Origin: Liriodendron chinense
Lineage: Eukaryota; Streptophyta; Magnoliopsida; Magnoliales; Magnoliaceae
Reading direction: 5' to 3'
NCBI GenBank assembly: GCA_003013855.2
Contig: ML058508.1
Coordinates: 1-64,000, forward strand
Length of the DNA stretch: 64,000 bases
A program made the position numbers and the translations under genes. This document shows positions 53,893 through 64,000 of this stretch, piece after piece (position 1 is the stretch's first letter; every line of letters starts with the position of its first letter). Under the pieces are notes generated by a model that was not told the DNA's origin, did no database searches, and worked only from the letters and a program-made list of their open reading frames with translations.

Positions 53893-55352
53893 TGTTCGCT
53901 ACCCCAAGTGTAGGGTTGCGATGTAGTAATAAACTCGGTAAGACCGAGGTCGATCCATAGGGACTTATATAGGAATTCACGAAACACTTCCAATAGTGTC
54001 TACTGAAAAACTAACAAATAAGTTTTTAAGGAGATTGATGTGAATAGTAATTTTGAACTTAAACTGAAGTAATCAATTAATAAAAGGCACTAGGGGTTCA
54101 AGGATCTACTTGTAGCAATCCTTGATGTTCAATTCCCTGTGGTTTCTCACTTTCTCAACTAGAATCGAAATTAAGATCTATCTATTCGGATGATAGAGCA
54201 GTTAAACCAACAATCTGCCATATGTAAGATCAATGTACATGATTCACTCAATGCAAGCTAGGACAAGCATACTCAATTGCATAAGTCAGTCCCAATTCCA
54301 ATAGACTTCACAATCATAACCATCATTAAGTCCTGTCACAAGACAAAGCTAGATCATGATTTGAACTTGATTCAAATCACATACACAGTCTCAAACATAC
54401 TTCAAAAATCCATAAAAGTAGAACTTTGGTAGAAAGTTCTCACATGAAGAGTGTAATCCAATTCCTCGGATTATACAGGTCTGCACTAACACACAACAAT
54501 TAAGAACTCAAGTAATTCTTAAAAACATCTATGAGTCATCATAAGACTAAGAAAAACTACTTTAGTACTTGAATTAAACTTCAAACCATTGTTTATAAAC
54601 ATGAAATCCAATCTAAAACCAACTTTAAATGAATTAAAACATCCTAGATTCACTATAAGCTTCACCTCTTAGCCCTAGTTAAGAGGTTTAGCTGTTCATG
54701 ATCCAAGGAAACATGAAACAACTAAGAAAAACATAAAAATAGCAAACAAACTAGGAGGAGTTGTGGAACTCCAAAATCCACTTTTGCCGCCTCCCACCTT
54801 GCTCAAACCCTTCCAAGATGCCCTAGGAACGATCCCTAAGTGTCCTTTTATAGTGAGGAGGCTCCGCAACGTCGGAATCATCTAGAATTTGCATAAGAAT
54901 ATGCAGTGCGCTGAGAAAATCGGCGCCCAAAATAGAAACTTTCTGTTTGAATGCATGGCCGACCGGTCACGACCGGTCGGACCTCTTCTGGGATAGTCCA
55001 GGGAGCTCGCTGGAGAAAAACAGGATCTGGTCGTTCGGTCAAGACCGGTCGGCCCTGTTGTGCTGCTGGTCCAGAGGAAAAATCAGAGGTGGCCGACCGG
55101 TAAAGACCGGTCTTGTCTTGTTTCCTCTGCATTCTCTTCTTCCATTCTTCCCTCTCTGCTTCCTTCTCTCTTCGGCCCACCTTGGGTCTTCATCTAAGGC
55201 TCTTAAAGGGATCTTTTTAGTCTTCGATTGGGCAGGGTTCATCTCATTCCTACGATCATAAAATCATGCATTAGATTAGTCTTTAAATCATGAAAACCTT
55301 GCATAATGAGTGATGAATTGGGGTTAGAATATGCACAATTAAGAGCTCAACA
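53893..55352 (-). repeat. Element F 3' LTR (1460 bp)
   Basis: Plus-strand ends are TGTTCGCTACCCC and AGAGCTCAACA. It is shorter than the 2050-bp LTR of element B but the ends and order agree. Palindromes lie at 54959-54980, about 55028-55048 and 55091-55112. A TATA box (minus strand CTATAAAAGG) is at 54844-54853, about 105 bases downstream of the nearest palindrome. Confidence 0.92.
54844..54853 (-). promoter_or_regulatory. TATA box of the element F LTR
   Basis: CTATAAAAGG on the minus strand, following the palindromes at 54959-55112 in the direction of transcription. Confidence 0.65.
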
Positions 55353-55364
55353 CACCCCCCAACC
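55353..55364 (-). other. Polypurine tract of element F
   Basis: GGTTGGGGGGTG on the minus strand, identical to the element B tract. Confidence 0.85.
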
Positions 55365-56487
55365 AACATTTTGCTAGTCCTGAGCAAAACATGCGTGGAA
55401 TCAATTCCATTCTCCAAAACCCAACTCTTCTTTAGAAACCATTCTTCTATACATCCCAAGATACACAAGTGTAAGATTCAAAAAAATTAGGAGATAGAGG
55501 TTGAAACCGTAAACTCTCAAAACATAATAAGTGTCCATATGAGATTCTCACTGATTGGATGATAAATAGAAGAACTTGAACAAATTCACCTAGTGTGCAT
55601 TGTGAAAGTTCTTCTCATGAGTTTTCACGATTATCTTCTTCACAAATCAACTAGACTATAGATCTGAAGGTATAAAGAGCAACAATAAGCTAATGACAGG
55701 AATTTGCCTTACTGTCCTTCTGACGGCTTTCACACTACGTCCCATTTTCGGCTTTGGTTACGGGTAGACCATCCCCCGGTTGGTAATAGGTAGCCCTAAT
55801 CGAAAAATTTTCCACCATTTTTCCATCATTCCCAATTTCATCCTTCATTTTCCTTTTTCTTTTAAATTAGATAGGATTTTTAGAAATGCATATCTTTCGT
55901 TATTTTCCCATGGACAAGGATGGACAAAGTACCCTGGCTTGGTTTCTCAACACCTTAAATCAAAGTCTAGCTAATCCACAAATCACATAATCCTTTCAAC
56001 TCATGAAAATCGTGTAATGTGAACTAGGTGTAAAAGTGTTCAAATTTTCTATCAATCACATAACTAAGGGAATTCACATATAAACCCATTATGCTATGAG
56101 AAGTTCCAGACTTACAACCTCATACACTTCATATCTCCTCCTCTTATGCTCATATCATCTTGAATGCATAGAAACAAAGTTTTCTAAAAAGAGTTTTGAA
56201 TTTTAGAAAAATCGAAAAATTTCTACATAATTACTCGAAATGTTACAAAACGCTGGATTCATCCAAGTGATCCTACACCCCCAACCAAATCTTGCATTGT
56301 CCTCAATGTAAAAGACGTGCAATGAGCAAAACATGAGAGCAATTTGAAAATAAAAGGGAGTGAGGAATGATAGTACCTGAGAGAGTGAAAAGTGAAATTC
56401 TTCCTCCTTCTAACAAACCTATGAAAAATAAACAAAAGCAACCAACTCCTAATCCTAACTACTCTATACCTCCATTAGACTAGGAGA
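55365..56487 (-). other. Element F 3' non-coding interior
   Basis: Homologous to 13445-14500 in element B. There is no env-like ORF in either strand; some Athila elements carry one between pol and the 3' LTR. Confidence 0.75.
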
Positions 56488-57901
56488 TCAATCATCCTGA
56501 TACACAGGATCAGTCAGAGGTATGGACATACCTTCTGAAGGAAACTTCTCAAAGAACGGCTTTAATCGCTGACCATTCGCCTTAAAGATGTTGCCGTTCC
56601 TTGGATTTAACAACTCGACGGTCCCATATAGGTAGACAGTTTGCACAATGTAGGGACTGGTCCATCAAGATCGCAATTTTTTCGAAAATAAATGTAGGCG
56701 AGAATTATACAGAAGGACTTTTTTATTGATCATGAATGTCTTACGAAGAATGTTCTTATCATGGAACACCTTCGTCTTTTCCTTGTAAATTCTCGCATTC
56801 TCATATGCTTCGTTCCGGATTTCCGCAAGTTCATTCAATTGTAGTTTGCGTAACGAGCTTGCCTTGTCAGAATCAAAATTCATCTTCTTAATTGCCCAAT
56901 ATGCCCTATGTTCCAACTCCACAGGCAACTGATAAGCCTTCCCATAGACAAGTCTATAGGGAGACATTCTAGTAGGTGTCTTAAAAGCGGTACGGTAAGC
57001 CCAAAGCACATCGGTGAGTCGAAGCGACCAATCATTGCGATCGGGGTTCACCGTTTTCTCCAAAATGTGTTTAATCTCCCTATTGGATATCTCAGCTTGT
57101 CCACTAGTTTGTGGGTGATAGGGAGTGCTCACTTTGTGTGTGATGCCATATTTCTTCATCAAGGTTTCAAATAGGCGATTACAAAAGTGAGACCCTCCAT
57201 CACTAATGATGACTCAAGGTGTTCCAAACCAGAAAAGAATATTCTCTTTTAAGAAACGAATGACTGTTTTATGGTTATTATTCCGACATAGGATCGCCTC
57301 GACCCATTTGGACACATAGTCAACAGCAAGCAAGATATATACATTTCCAAAAGAATACGGGAAAGGACCTATGAAATCGATGCCCCAACAATAAATTCGA
57401 TTATTAAGATGGGATTGAGTGGCATCATATTTCTACGGGAGATTCCTCCCAATTTCTGACAGGGTTCACACGTTTTGCAAAACTCATATGTGTCTTTGAA
57501 CATAGTGGGCCAATAGAACCCACATTGCAAAATTTTGGCTCTGGTCTTCTTAGCCGAAAAGTGGCCACCACATGCCTGAGAATGACAAAAGGAGATGATA
57601 CTTTGTTGTTCATCATCTGGCACATATCTCCTTACGATTTGATCGGGACAATACTTGAATAAGTATGGGTCGTCCCATAGGAATTTTCGCACCTTAGTGA
57701 AGAATTTATCCTTATCTTGCTTTTTCCAATGTGTAGGAATCGTACCTGTAGTAAGATAGTTAGCAATGTCCGCATACCATGGCAATTGGGAGACTGCAAA
57801 AAGTTGTTCATCAGGGAATATGTCATTAATCGCAGTCATTTTAGGGGAATCGATGAGGACAAGTCGAGAGAGATGGTCAGTGACTACATTTTCTACTCTT
57901 A
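56488..57901 (-). pseudogene. pol: Element F integrase, broken
   Basis: On the minus strand: MTAINDIFPDEQLFAVSQLPWYADIANYL, zinc domain CHSQACGGHFSAKKT...CEPCQKLGG, a frameshift near 57400, core readings WGIDFIGPFPYSF and AVDYVSKWVEA, an in-frame TGA near 57215, IISDGGSHF, then HPQTSGQAEISNREIKHILEKTV (catalytic E). An in-frame TGA at 56665-56667 is followed by a short C-terminal part ending YQDD at 56488. All three acidic residues are present, but the frame is broken three times. Confidence 0.9.
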
Positions 57902-60235
57902 CTCAGCCATTGCAATTATACCTTGTGCTTCGGTCTTAGAGAGAAAGGAAGGAAGAAAGAATTCCTTTTTGTTTCATTCTTTTAGGATTTGCATGCCACA
58001 TTAGGTTCGAGATTCTAATAACCGACACATTAGTGAAGGGGGGAATAGTTGAAGGAATTGATAGAGAACCACGTGCTAGGAGACATATAACTTCTCCAAT
58101 TTTGTCTGAAAATATGGCTATAAATCAACCTAATCCGATGGCCAATCAAAATCTAGGCCAAAACCAAACCGAAACGGGAGAGAATGTGGTTGAGAATGTT
58201 CCTCGACCAAGTAACATTATGTGATTACTTGCAACCACCAAGAGCGAGCACTCCCTCATGCATAGTTTTTTCACAAAATGCAGGGAATGTAGATTTGAAA
58301 CCGGGAGTAATCCAACTCCTCCCGAGATTCCATGGATTAGACAGTGAAAGTGCCTATCAACACCTTAAGGAATTTGATGAGGTAATAACCACTATGCACT
58401 TTGCAAATGTAACTGATGATGTGGTTAGGCTAAAATTATTTTCTTTTACCCTTAAAGATAAAGCTAAAGGTTGGCTTCATGCATTAAGGCCAAGATCAAT
58501 TGGTGCATGGACTGATATGCATAGGGAGTTCATTAAAATATTCTTCCCTACTCATAAAACGAACATGTTGAGGCTATCATGAACTTTTCCCAAAAGGAAG
58601 AGGAGACCTTCTTCCAATGTTGGGAGAGGTTCAAGGACTTGTTAAATGCATGCCCACATCATGGCTATGAAATTTGGCGGGTTATAAGCTTTTTCTATGA
58701 AGGACTGACTTCACCCATGCGCCAATTCGTAGAGATGATGTGTAATGGGGAGTTCATGAATAAGGAAGTCGATGAAGCATGGGACTATTTGGAGGAATTG
58801 GCTGAGAATGCACAGTCTTGGGATACATCTAAACCAACAAATTCCAAGAATAGCCAACAAAAAAGGAAAAAGGAGGAATTTATGTCCTATCATAAGAAGA
58901 TAGCATAAGTGCACGTGTGGCTAGCCTCACAGGAAAAGTCGAGGCCATGGAATTAAAGAAAGGAGAGACGATCAACTCTAATGACGTTGAAACTATTTGT
59001 GGAATTTGTGCCGAAAATCAACATATAACACAAGATTGTCCCACAATTTCAGCGATTTAGGACATCTTACAAGAACAATCAAATGCCATAAACAGTTATC
59101 AACGACCATTTAGTGCTCCAAACTCAAACACGTTTAATTCTAGTTGGAAGAACCATCCCAACTTCAGTTGGAGGAATGGACCCACTGCGAATGCAAACAA
59201 TCTCCCTCAAGCTCAACCTTTACTAGGTCCATCCCTAGTCATTACACTAAAAGCTACACTAGAAGAGATGTTGGGTGTATTCGTATCGGTTCAAGCTGAG
59301 TATAACAAGACAAATTCTTTAAAAATAGATGGGTTCATGCAAGAGCAATTGAAATTTAATCAAAGTTCAACTTAAGCCATCAATGACTTGAAAACTTCAA
59401 TGGCTAGAGTTGAATCTCACCTCAGTGTTAGGGAGAAAGGCACACTTCCTGCCCAACCTTTTCCTAACCCAAGAACCCAATTTGAGATACAAGATGAAAG
59501 CTCATCCTCCCAACATACGGAGCATGTTCAAGCTATCACCACTTTAGTTGATAAATCTAATCCGGTGAAGGCCCCATAGCTCAAACAACACTTCACAAGT
59601 GAAAGAACCGGAAAGGCAATACAAGCCAGTGGCCCCGTTTCCCCAAAGGTTGATTTCACGCAAACCTTTAGACAAAACCCTGGAAATTTTAGAGATTTTC
59701 AAGCAGGTGAAGATCAACATTCCGTTGTTGGATGCTATAAAGTAAATACCATCCTATGCCAAATTTCTAAAGGAATTGTGCACAGTCAAAAGGAAACACA
59801 ATGTTCACAACAAGGTACTTTTGACTGAGAATTTGAGCGCTATTATCAAACAAGAGGTGCCTCAAAAATACAAGGATCCGGGTAGTCCAACCATCTCATG
59901 CATCATAGGAGACTACCGGATTAAACAAGCCTTACTCGATTTGGGGGCAAGTGTGAACCTCATTCCATACTCAGTTTACGAACAACTTGGGTTAGGTGAA
60001 TTGAAACCCACCAAAACCACACTCCAACTTGATGATGATCCATTCGTATACCGAGAGGAGTAATTGAGGATATTTTAGTCCAAGTTGATAAATTCTACTA
60101 CCCAGTAGACTTTATTGTCTTGGATACGCATCCCGTGATAGGTATCGGTGCTCAAATTTCCGTCATACTTGGCCGCCCTTTTCTAGCTACTTCCAATGCG
60201 ATTATTAATTGTAGAAACGGGCTTGTACAAATGTC
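57902..60235 (+). pseudogene. gag: Inverted gag-protease block inserted in the RNase H gene of element F
   Basis: This plus-strand block matches element E from about 48412 to 50812: leader end, gag (frameshifts near 58200 and 58575, then stops), intact zinc knuckle CGICAENQHITQDC near 59001, stops near 59060 and 59374, and protease DLGASVNLIPYS near 59940. It lies against the orientation of element F and splits its RNase H. The right junction has the 5-bp overlap ATGTC (60231-60235) common to both parent sequences. Confidence 0.85.
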
Positions 60236-60237
60236 AA

Positions 60238-60600
60238 TTTCCTGGAGTAGAAGGATCCATCTTAACAACCGTGGCTTAGCATCCTTCTTAGAGAGAAGGT
60301 ACTTAAGCGCGGCATGGTCAGTGAATATGATGATCTTTGATCCAATCAAGTAGGACCTAAACTTGTCCAAGGAAAAAACTACGGCTGAAAGTTCTTTTTC
60401 TGTAGTAGTGTAGTTTGCTTGGGCTGAGTTTAAGGTTCTACTTGCATAGTAGATAACACATGGCTTCTTCTCTTTTCTTTGGCCTAGCACGGCCCCAATA
60501 GCATAGTCGCTTGCGTTTCACATAATTTCAAAAGGAAGGCTCCAATCAGGTGGTTGCATTATGGGAGCAGATGTCAACATACCTTTAAGTGTAGTAAAGG
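60238..60600 (-). pseudogene. pol: Element F RNase H, cut by the inverted block
   Basis: The minus-strand reading VLGQRKEKKPCVIYYASRTLNSAQANYTTTEKELSAVVF...IIIFTDHAALKYLLSKKDAKPRLLRWILLLQE stops at the junction. The rest of the domain (ENVV-DHLSRLVL) appears at about 57901-57850 on the other side of the block. Confidence 0.88.
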
Positions 60601-61421
60601 CATTTTGACTGATCTTGATTCTACTCAAAGGAATTCTCCTTTTGAAGTAGGTTACATAAAGGACGAGAGAGTGAGCTGAAGTCCTTTATGAACCGTCTAT
60701 AAAATCCTGCGTGTCCTAAAAAGGACCGCACATCTCGTATGCTGTTGGGTGGTGGAAGGTTAGAGATAAGATCAATTTTCGCTTTGTCCACCTCGATTCC
60801 ATTTTGTGAAACAACATGACCAAGTACAATTCCCCTTTGAACCATAAAGTGGCACTTCTCTCAATTCAACACAAGGTTCTTCTCTTCACATCTTTTCAAC
60901 ACAGATTTCAAGTGCACAAGGCACTCATCAAAGCTACAACCAAATACTGAAAAATCATCCATGAAGACTTCGAGAATTGCACCTACCATATCAGAAAAGA
61001 TACTCATCATACAACGCTGAAAGGTGGCAGGGGCATTACATAGTCCAAACGGCATCCGTCGATAGGCGAAAGTGCCGAATGGACATGTGCTTTTCTTGGT
61101 CTTCACGAGCGATCTCTATTTGGTTGTACCCTGAATAGCCATCAAGGAAGCAAAAATGGGAATGACCCGCCAACCTTTCTAAAATTTGATCAACAAATGG
61201 TAGGGGGAAGTGGTCTTTCCTCGTGACAGTGTTTAGCTTCCTGTAGTCAATGCACTAGTGACTCTGGTTGGTACGAGTTCATTATTGGCATTAGCTACGA
61301 TGGTGATTCCGGATTTCTTAGGCACCACTTGAGTTGGGCTCACCCATTGACTATCGGATATTGGGTAAATAATACCCATATCCAATAGTTTCACCACTTC
61401 GGCCTTAACCACATCCTTCAT
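60601..61421 (-). pseudogene. pol: Element F reverse transcriptase, broken
   Basis: On the minus strand: KAEVVKLLDMGIIYPISDSQWVSPTQVVPKKSG, a frame change at about 61240 that removes the GWRMCIDY segment, KDHFPLPFVDQILERLAGHSHF, a frame change near 61107, MPFGLCNAPATFQRC, FMDDFSVFG, a TGA near 60861, then GHVVSQNGIEVDKAKI and FLGHAGFYRRF. Same subfamily as element E. Confidence 0.88.
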
Positions 61422-62368
61422 GTTTGGATTGAGTCGTCTTTGTGGTTGCCTAATGTCTTCGCATTCTCCTCAAGGTGTATGTGATGGGTACAAATCAGTG
61501 GGTCTATGCCTTTGAGATCCACAATCGACCACCCAATGACACTCTTGTGCTCTATTAGAGTGGCAATTAGCCTACTCTCTTGTTCCTCATCCAAGTGGGA
61601 AGCAATCACCACCGGATATGTCTCATCTCGACCTAAATAGACATATTTCAGCTCACTTGGTAATGGTTTTAGGTCAAGTATTGGTGCCTTGATATTGGAT
61701 GGGAAGGCTTTGTTCTCGTTTACGGGTAAAGGCTCAAATAGGGCCCTCAATCTTTTGTTATCAAGCACCGGCATCACATTTAAAATGGCATCCATCTCTC
61801 GTATTGTGTCATCATTTATCTCATGAGAGTGGGCTATACATGCCTCCAGAGGGTTGGAATATAATGAGAAGGGGAATGTATCTTTCACAAATGATTCAAT
61901 CATATTTATCTCGTGGATCTCATCATCAACCTCCTGTAGTTGTTTACATAAATCAAATATATTAAGCTCAAGAGTCATATTTCCAAAGGACATTTGTACA
62001 AGCTCATTTCTACAATTGATAATTGCATTGGAAGTAGCTAGAAAAGGGAGGCCAAGTATGATGGGAATTTGAGCACCGATACCTATCACGGGATATGTAT
62101 CCAAGACAATAAAGTCTACTGGGTAGTAGAATTTATCAACTTGGACTACAACATCCTCAATCATTTCTCTCAGTATACGAATGGATCTATCAGCAAGTTT
62201 GAGTGTGGTTTTGGTGGGTTTCAATTCACCTAACCCAAGTTGTTCGTAAACTGAGTATGGAATGAGGTTCACACTTGCCCCCAAATCGAGTAAGGCTTGT
62301 TTAATCCGGTAGTCTCCTATAATGCATGAGATGGTTGGACTACCCGGATCCTTGTATTTTTGGGGCAC
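61418..62368 (-). CDS. pol: Element F protease region (316 codons open)
   Basis: The longest intact reading of element F begins MPQKYKDPGSPTISCIIGDY and has active site DLGASVNLIPYS near residue 35, then IPIILGLPFLATSNAII and the acidic spacer to the RT N-terminus (HIHLEENAKT). It ends by frameshift at the RT start. The preceding codon is a stop (62369-62371), separating it from gag. Confidence 0.88.
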   Translation of the reverse strand: MPQKYKDPGSPTISCIIGDYRIKQALLDLGASVNLIPYSVYEQLGLGELKPTKTTLKLADRSIRILREMIEDVVVQVDKFYYPVDFIVLDTYPVIGIGAQIPIILGLPFLATSNAIINCRNELVQMSFGNMTLELNIFDLCKQLQEVDDEIHEINMIESFVKDTFPFSLYSNPLEACIAHSHEINDDTIREMDAILNVMPVLDNKRLRALFEPLPVNENKAFPSNIKAPILDLKPLPSELKYVYLGRDETYPVVIASHLDEEQESRLIATLIEHKSVIGWSIVDLKGIDPLICTHHIHLEENAKTLGNHKDDSIQT

Positions 62369-62371
62369 CTC

Positions 62372-64000
62372 TTATTTGATAATAGCGCTCAAATTCTCAG
62401 TTAAAAGTACTTTGTTGTGAACATTATGTTTCCTTTTAACCGTACACAATTCCTTTAGAAATTTGGCATAGGATGGTATTTGTTTTATGGCATCCAACAA
62501 CGGAATGTTGATCTTCACCTGCTTGAAAACCTCTAAAATTTTCAGATTTTTGTCTAAAGGTTTGGGTGAAATCAACCTTTGGGGAAATGGGGCAACCGAC
62601 TTGTATTGCCTTTCAGGTTCTTTCTCTTGTGGAGTTTTGTTTGAGCTATCATCCTCTTTGGAATTTTTCGAATCCTTAGGCTTTCGGGCCTTCACCGGAT
62701 TAGATTTATCAACTATTTTTTCACTTCTCAAAGTGGTGATAGCTTAAACATGCTCCGTATGTTGGGAAGATGAGCCTACGTCTTGTATCTCAAATTAGGT
62801 TCTTGGGTTAAGAAGAGGTTGGGCAGGAAGTGTGCCTTTCTCCCTAACACTGAGGTGAGATTCAACTCTAGCCATTGAAGTTTTCAATTCATTGATGGCT
62901 TGAGTTGAATTTTGATTGAGTTTCAATTGCTCTTGCATGAACCCATCTATTTTCAGAGAATTAGTCTTGTTATACTCAGCTTGAACCGATACAAATGCAC
63001 CCAACATCTCTTCTAGCGTAACTTTTGGAGTAATGACTAGAGATGGACCTGGTATAAGTTGAGCTTGAGGGATATTGGTTGCATTCGCAGTGGGTCCACT
63101 CCTCTAACTTGAAGTTGGGATGGTTCTTCCAATTAGAATTAAACGTGTTTGAGTTTGGAGCACCAAATTGTCGTTGATAACCATTTATGGCATTTAATTA
63201 GTTCTTGTAAGATGTCCTGAACCGCTGAAAATTGTGGGACAATCTTGTGTTATATGTTGATTTCCGGCACAAATTCCACAAACAGTTTCACGTCATTGGA
63301 GTTAAATAATCTCTCTCCTTTCTTTAATTCCATGGCCTCGACTTTTCTTGTGAGGCTAGCCACACGTGCACTTATGCTATCCTCTTCTGATAGGACATAA
63401 ATTCCTCAATTTTCCCTTTTTGACTAGTCTTGAAATTTGCTGGTTTAGATGTATCCTAAGATTGTGCATTCTCAGCTAATTCCTCCAAATAGTCCCATGC
63501 TTCATCAGCTTCCTTATTCATGAACTCCCCATTACACATCATCTCTACAAATTGGCGCATGGGTGAAGTCAGTCATTCATAGAAAAAGCTTATAACCCGC
63601 CAAATTTCATAGCCATGATGTGGGCATGCATTTAACAAGTCCTTAAACCTCTCCCAACATTGGAAGAAGGTCTCATCTTCTTTTTGGGCAAAGTTCATGA
63701 TAAGGCGCCTTAACATGTTCATTTTGTGAGTAGGGAAGAATTTTTTAATGAATTCCTTATGCATATCAGTCCATGCACCAATTGATCTTGGCCTTAATGC
63801 ATGTAGCCAACCTTTAGCTTTATCTTTAAGCGTAAAAGGAAATAATTTAAGCCTTACCACATCATCGGTAACATTCGCAAAGTGCATGGTGGTGATTACC
63901 TCATCAAATTCCTTGAGGTGTTGATAGGCACTTTCACTGTCTAATCCATGGAATCTCGGGAGGAGTTGGATTTCTCCCAGGTTTCAAATCCACATTCCCT
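62372..64000 (-). pseudogene. gag: Element F gag, broken and cut by the window end
   Basis: From the right edge on the minus strand: capsid-like region (MHFANVTDDVVRLKLFPFTLKDKAKGWLHAL, FFPTHKMNMLRRLIMNFAQKEDETFFQCWERFKDLLNACPHHG), a stop near 63573, a zinc-knuckle region near 63250, MLGAFVSVQAEYNKT...QINELKTSMARVESHLSVREK, and KIVDKSNPVKA...PSYAKFLKELCTVKRKHN up to 62372. At least three frame interruptions. The N-terminus is beyond the window. Confidence 0.85.

Larger units (their letters stand above)
53893..64000 (-). mobile_element. Element F: Athila-type retrotransposon, minus strand, running off the right edge
   Basis: 3' LTR (53893-55352), PPT, 3' non-coding interior, integrase (56488-57901), an inverted block (57902-60235), RNase H/RT (60238-61421), protease (61418-62368) and gag (62372-64000). 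Its 5' LTR is outside the window. Each reading frame is interrupted. Confidence 0.85.

Noticed and set aside
55365..56487. env-like gene expected in some Athila elements
   Set aside because: No long ORF, signal peptide or transmembrane segment is present between integrase and the 3' LTR of element F.
1..64000. A bacterial or phage defence-type system or gene cluster
   Set aside because: No prokaryotic operon structure, ribosome-binding sites or defence domains; the window is plant repeat DNA.

Overview
This window is repeat-rich nuclear DNA of a flowering plant. I see no ordinary host gene, rRNA, tRNA gene or CRISPR array. Essentially everything recognisable is LTR retrotransposon: Athila-type and Tat-type Ty3/gypsy, SIRE/Maximus-like Ty1/copia, and a Del/Tekay-like giant solo LTR, plus one decayed CACTA transposon end. 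The evidence is plant-type primer-binding sites (TGGCGCCGTTGCCGGGGA, TGGTATCAGAGC), Tat-specific archaeal-type RNase H, PF04195, plant-mobile-domain and DUF7745-like proteins, and short GT-AG introns. Species cannot be assigned from the sequence.

Layout. (1) 1-474 and 13112-19309: a minus-strand, non-autonomous Athila-type element (B). Its 3' LTR runs off the left edge, and its 5' LTR is 17260-19309. The 3' LTR is split by a complete Tat element (A, 475-13111, minus strand, 5-bp duplication GTGAC). A carries gag-pro-RT-RH-aRH-IN on the minus strand and, on the plus strand, an antisense intron-containing PF04195/coiled-coil gene with its own TATA box. That gene is in turn split by a copia solo LTR (2408-4342, duplication GTTCT). 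B's interior holds a second Tat solo LTR (14627-15450, duplication AGGAC) and an unrecognised 380-codon ORF. (2) 19310 to about 39490: the 3' part of an older plus-strand Tat-like element (C), with aRH-IN remains, structured tandem repeats, two antisense intron-containing genes (DUF7745-like, then a plant mobile domain gene), more structured repeats, a polypurine tract and an LTR at 38291. A 5.67-kb solo LTR (D, 26170-31835, duplication ATAGG) sits in an intron of the mobile-domain gene. The 38291 LTR is followed by a PBS-like site and leader sequence, so C appears to be joined head-to-tail to another element. (3) 40880-41376: CACTA subterminal repeats. (4) 41562-47232: a gag-only copia element with LTRs of about 1.9 kb, inserted in an Athila LTR. 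(5) 47233-64000: two broken Athila elements facing each other, E (plus) and F (minus), with deletions, fused fragments and an inverted gag-protease block that together form large inverted repeats.

How the parts relate. The nesting gives a relative order: C is oldest; B and D inserted into C; A and the 824-bp Tat solo LTR inserted into B; the copia solo LTR inserted into A. Every polyprotein carries stops, frameshifts or deletions, so nothing here looks autonomous. The most interesting signals are the antisense, spliced, promoter-bearing genes carried by the Tat-type elements; a near-identical palindrome (arms CCGACCGGTC) placed upstream of the TATA boxes of unrelated copia and Athila LTRs; and tandem RNA-hairpin repeats with compensatory base changes in the 3' region of C.
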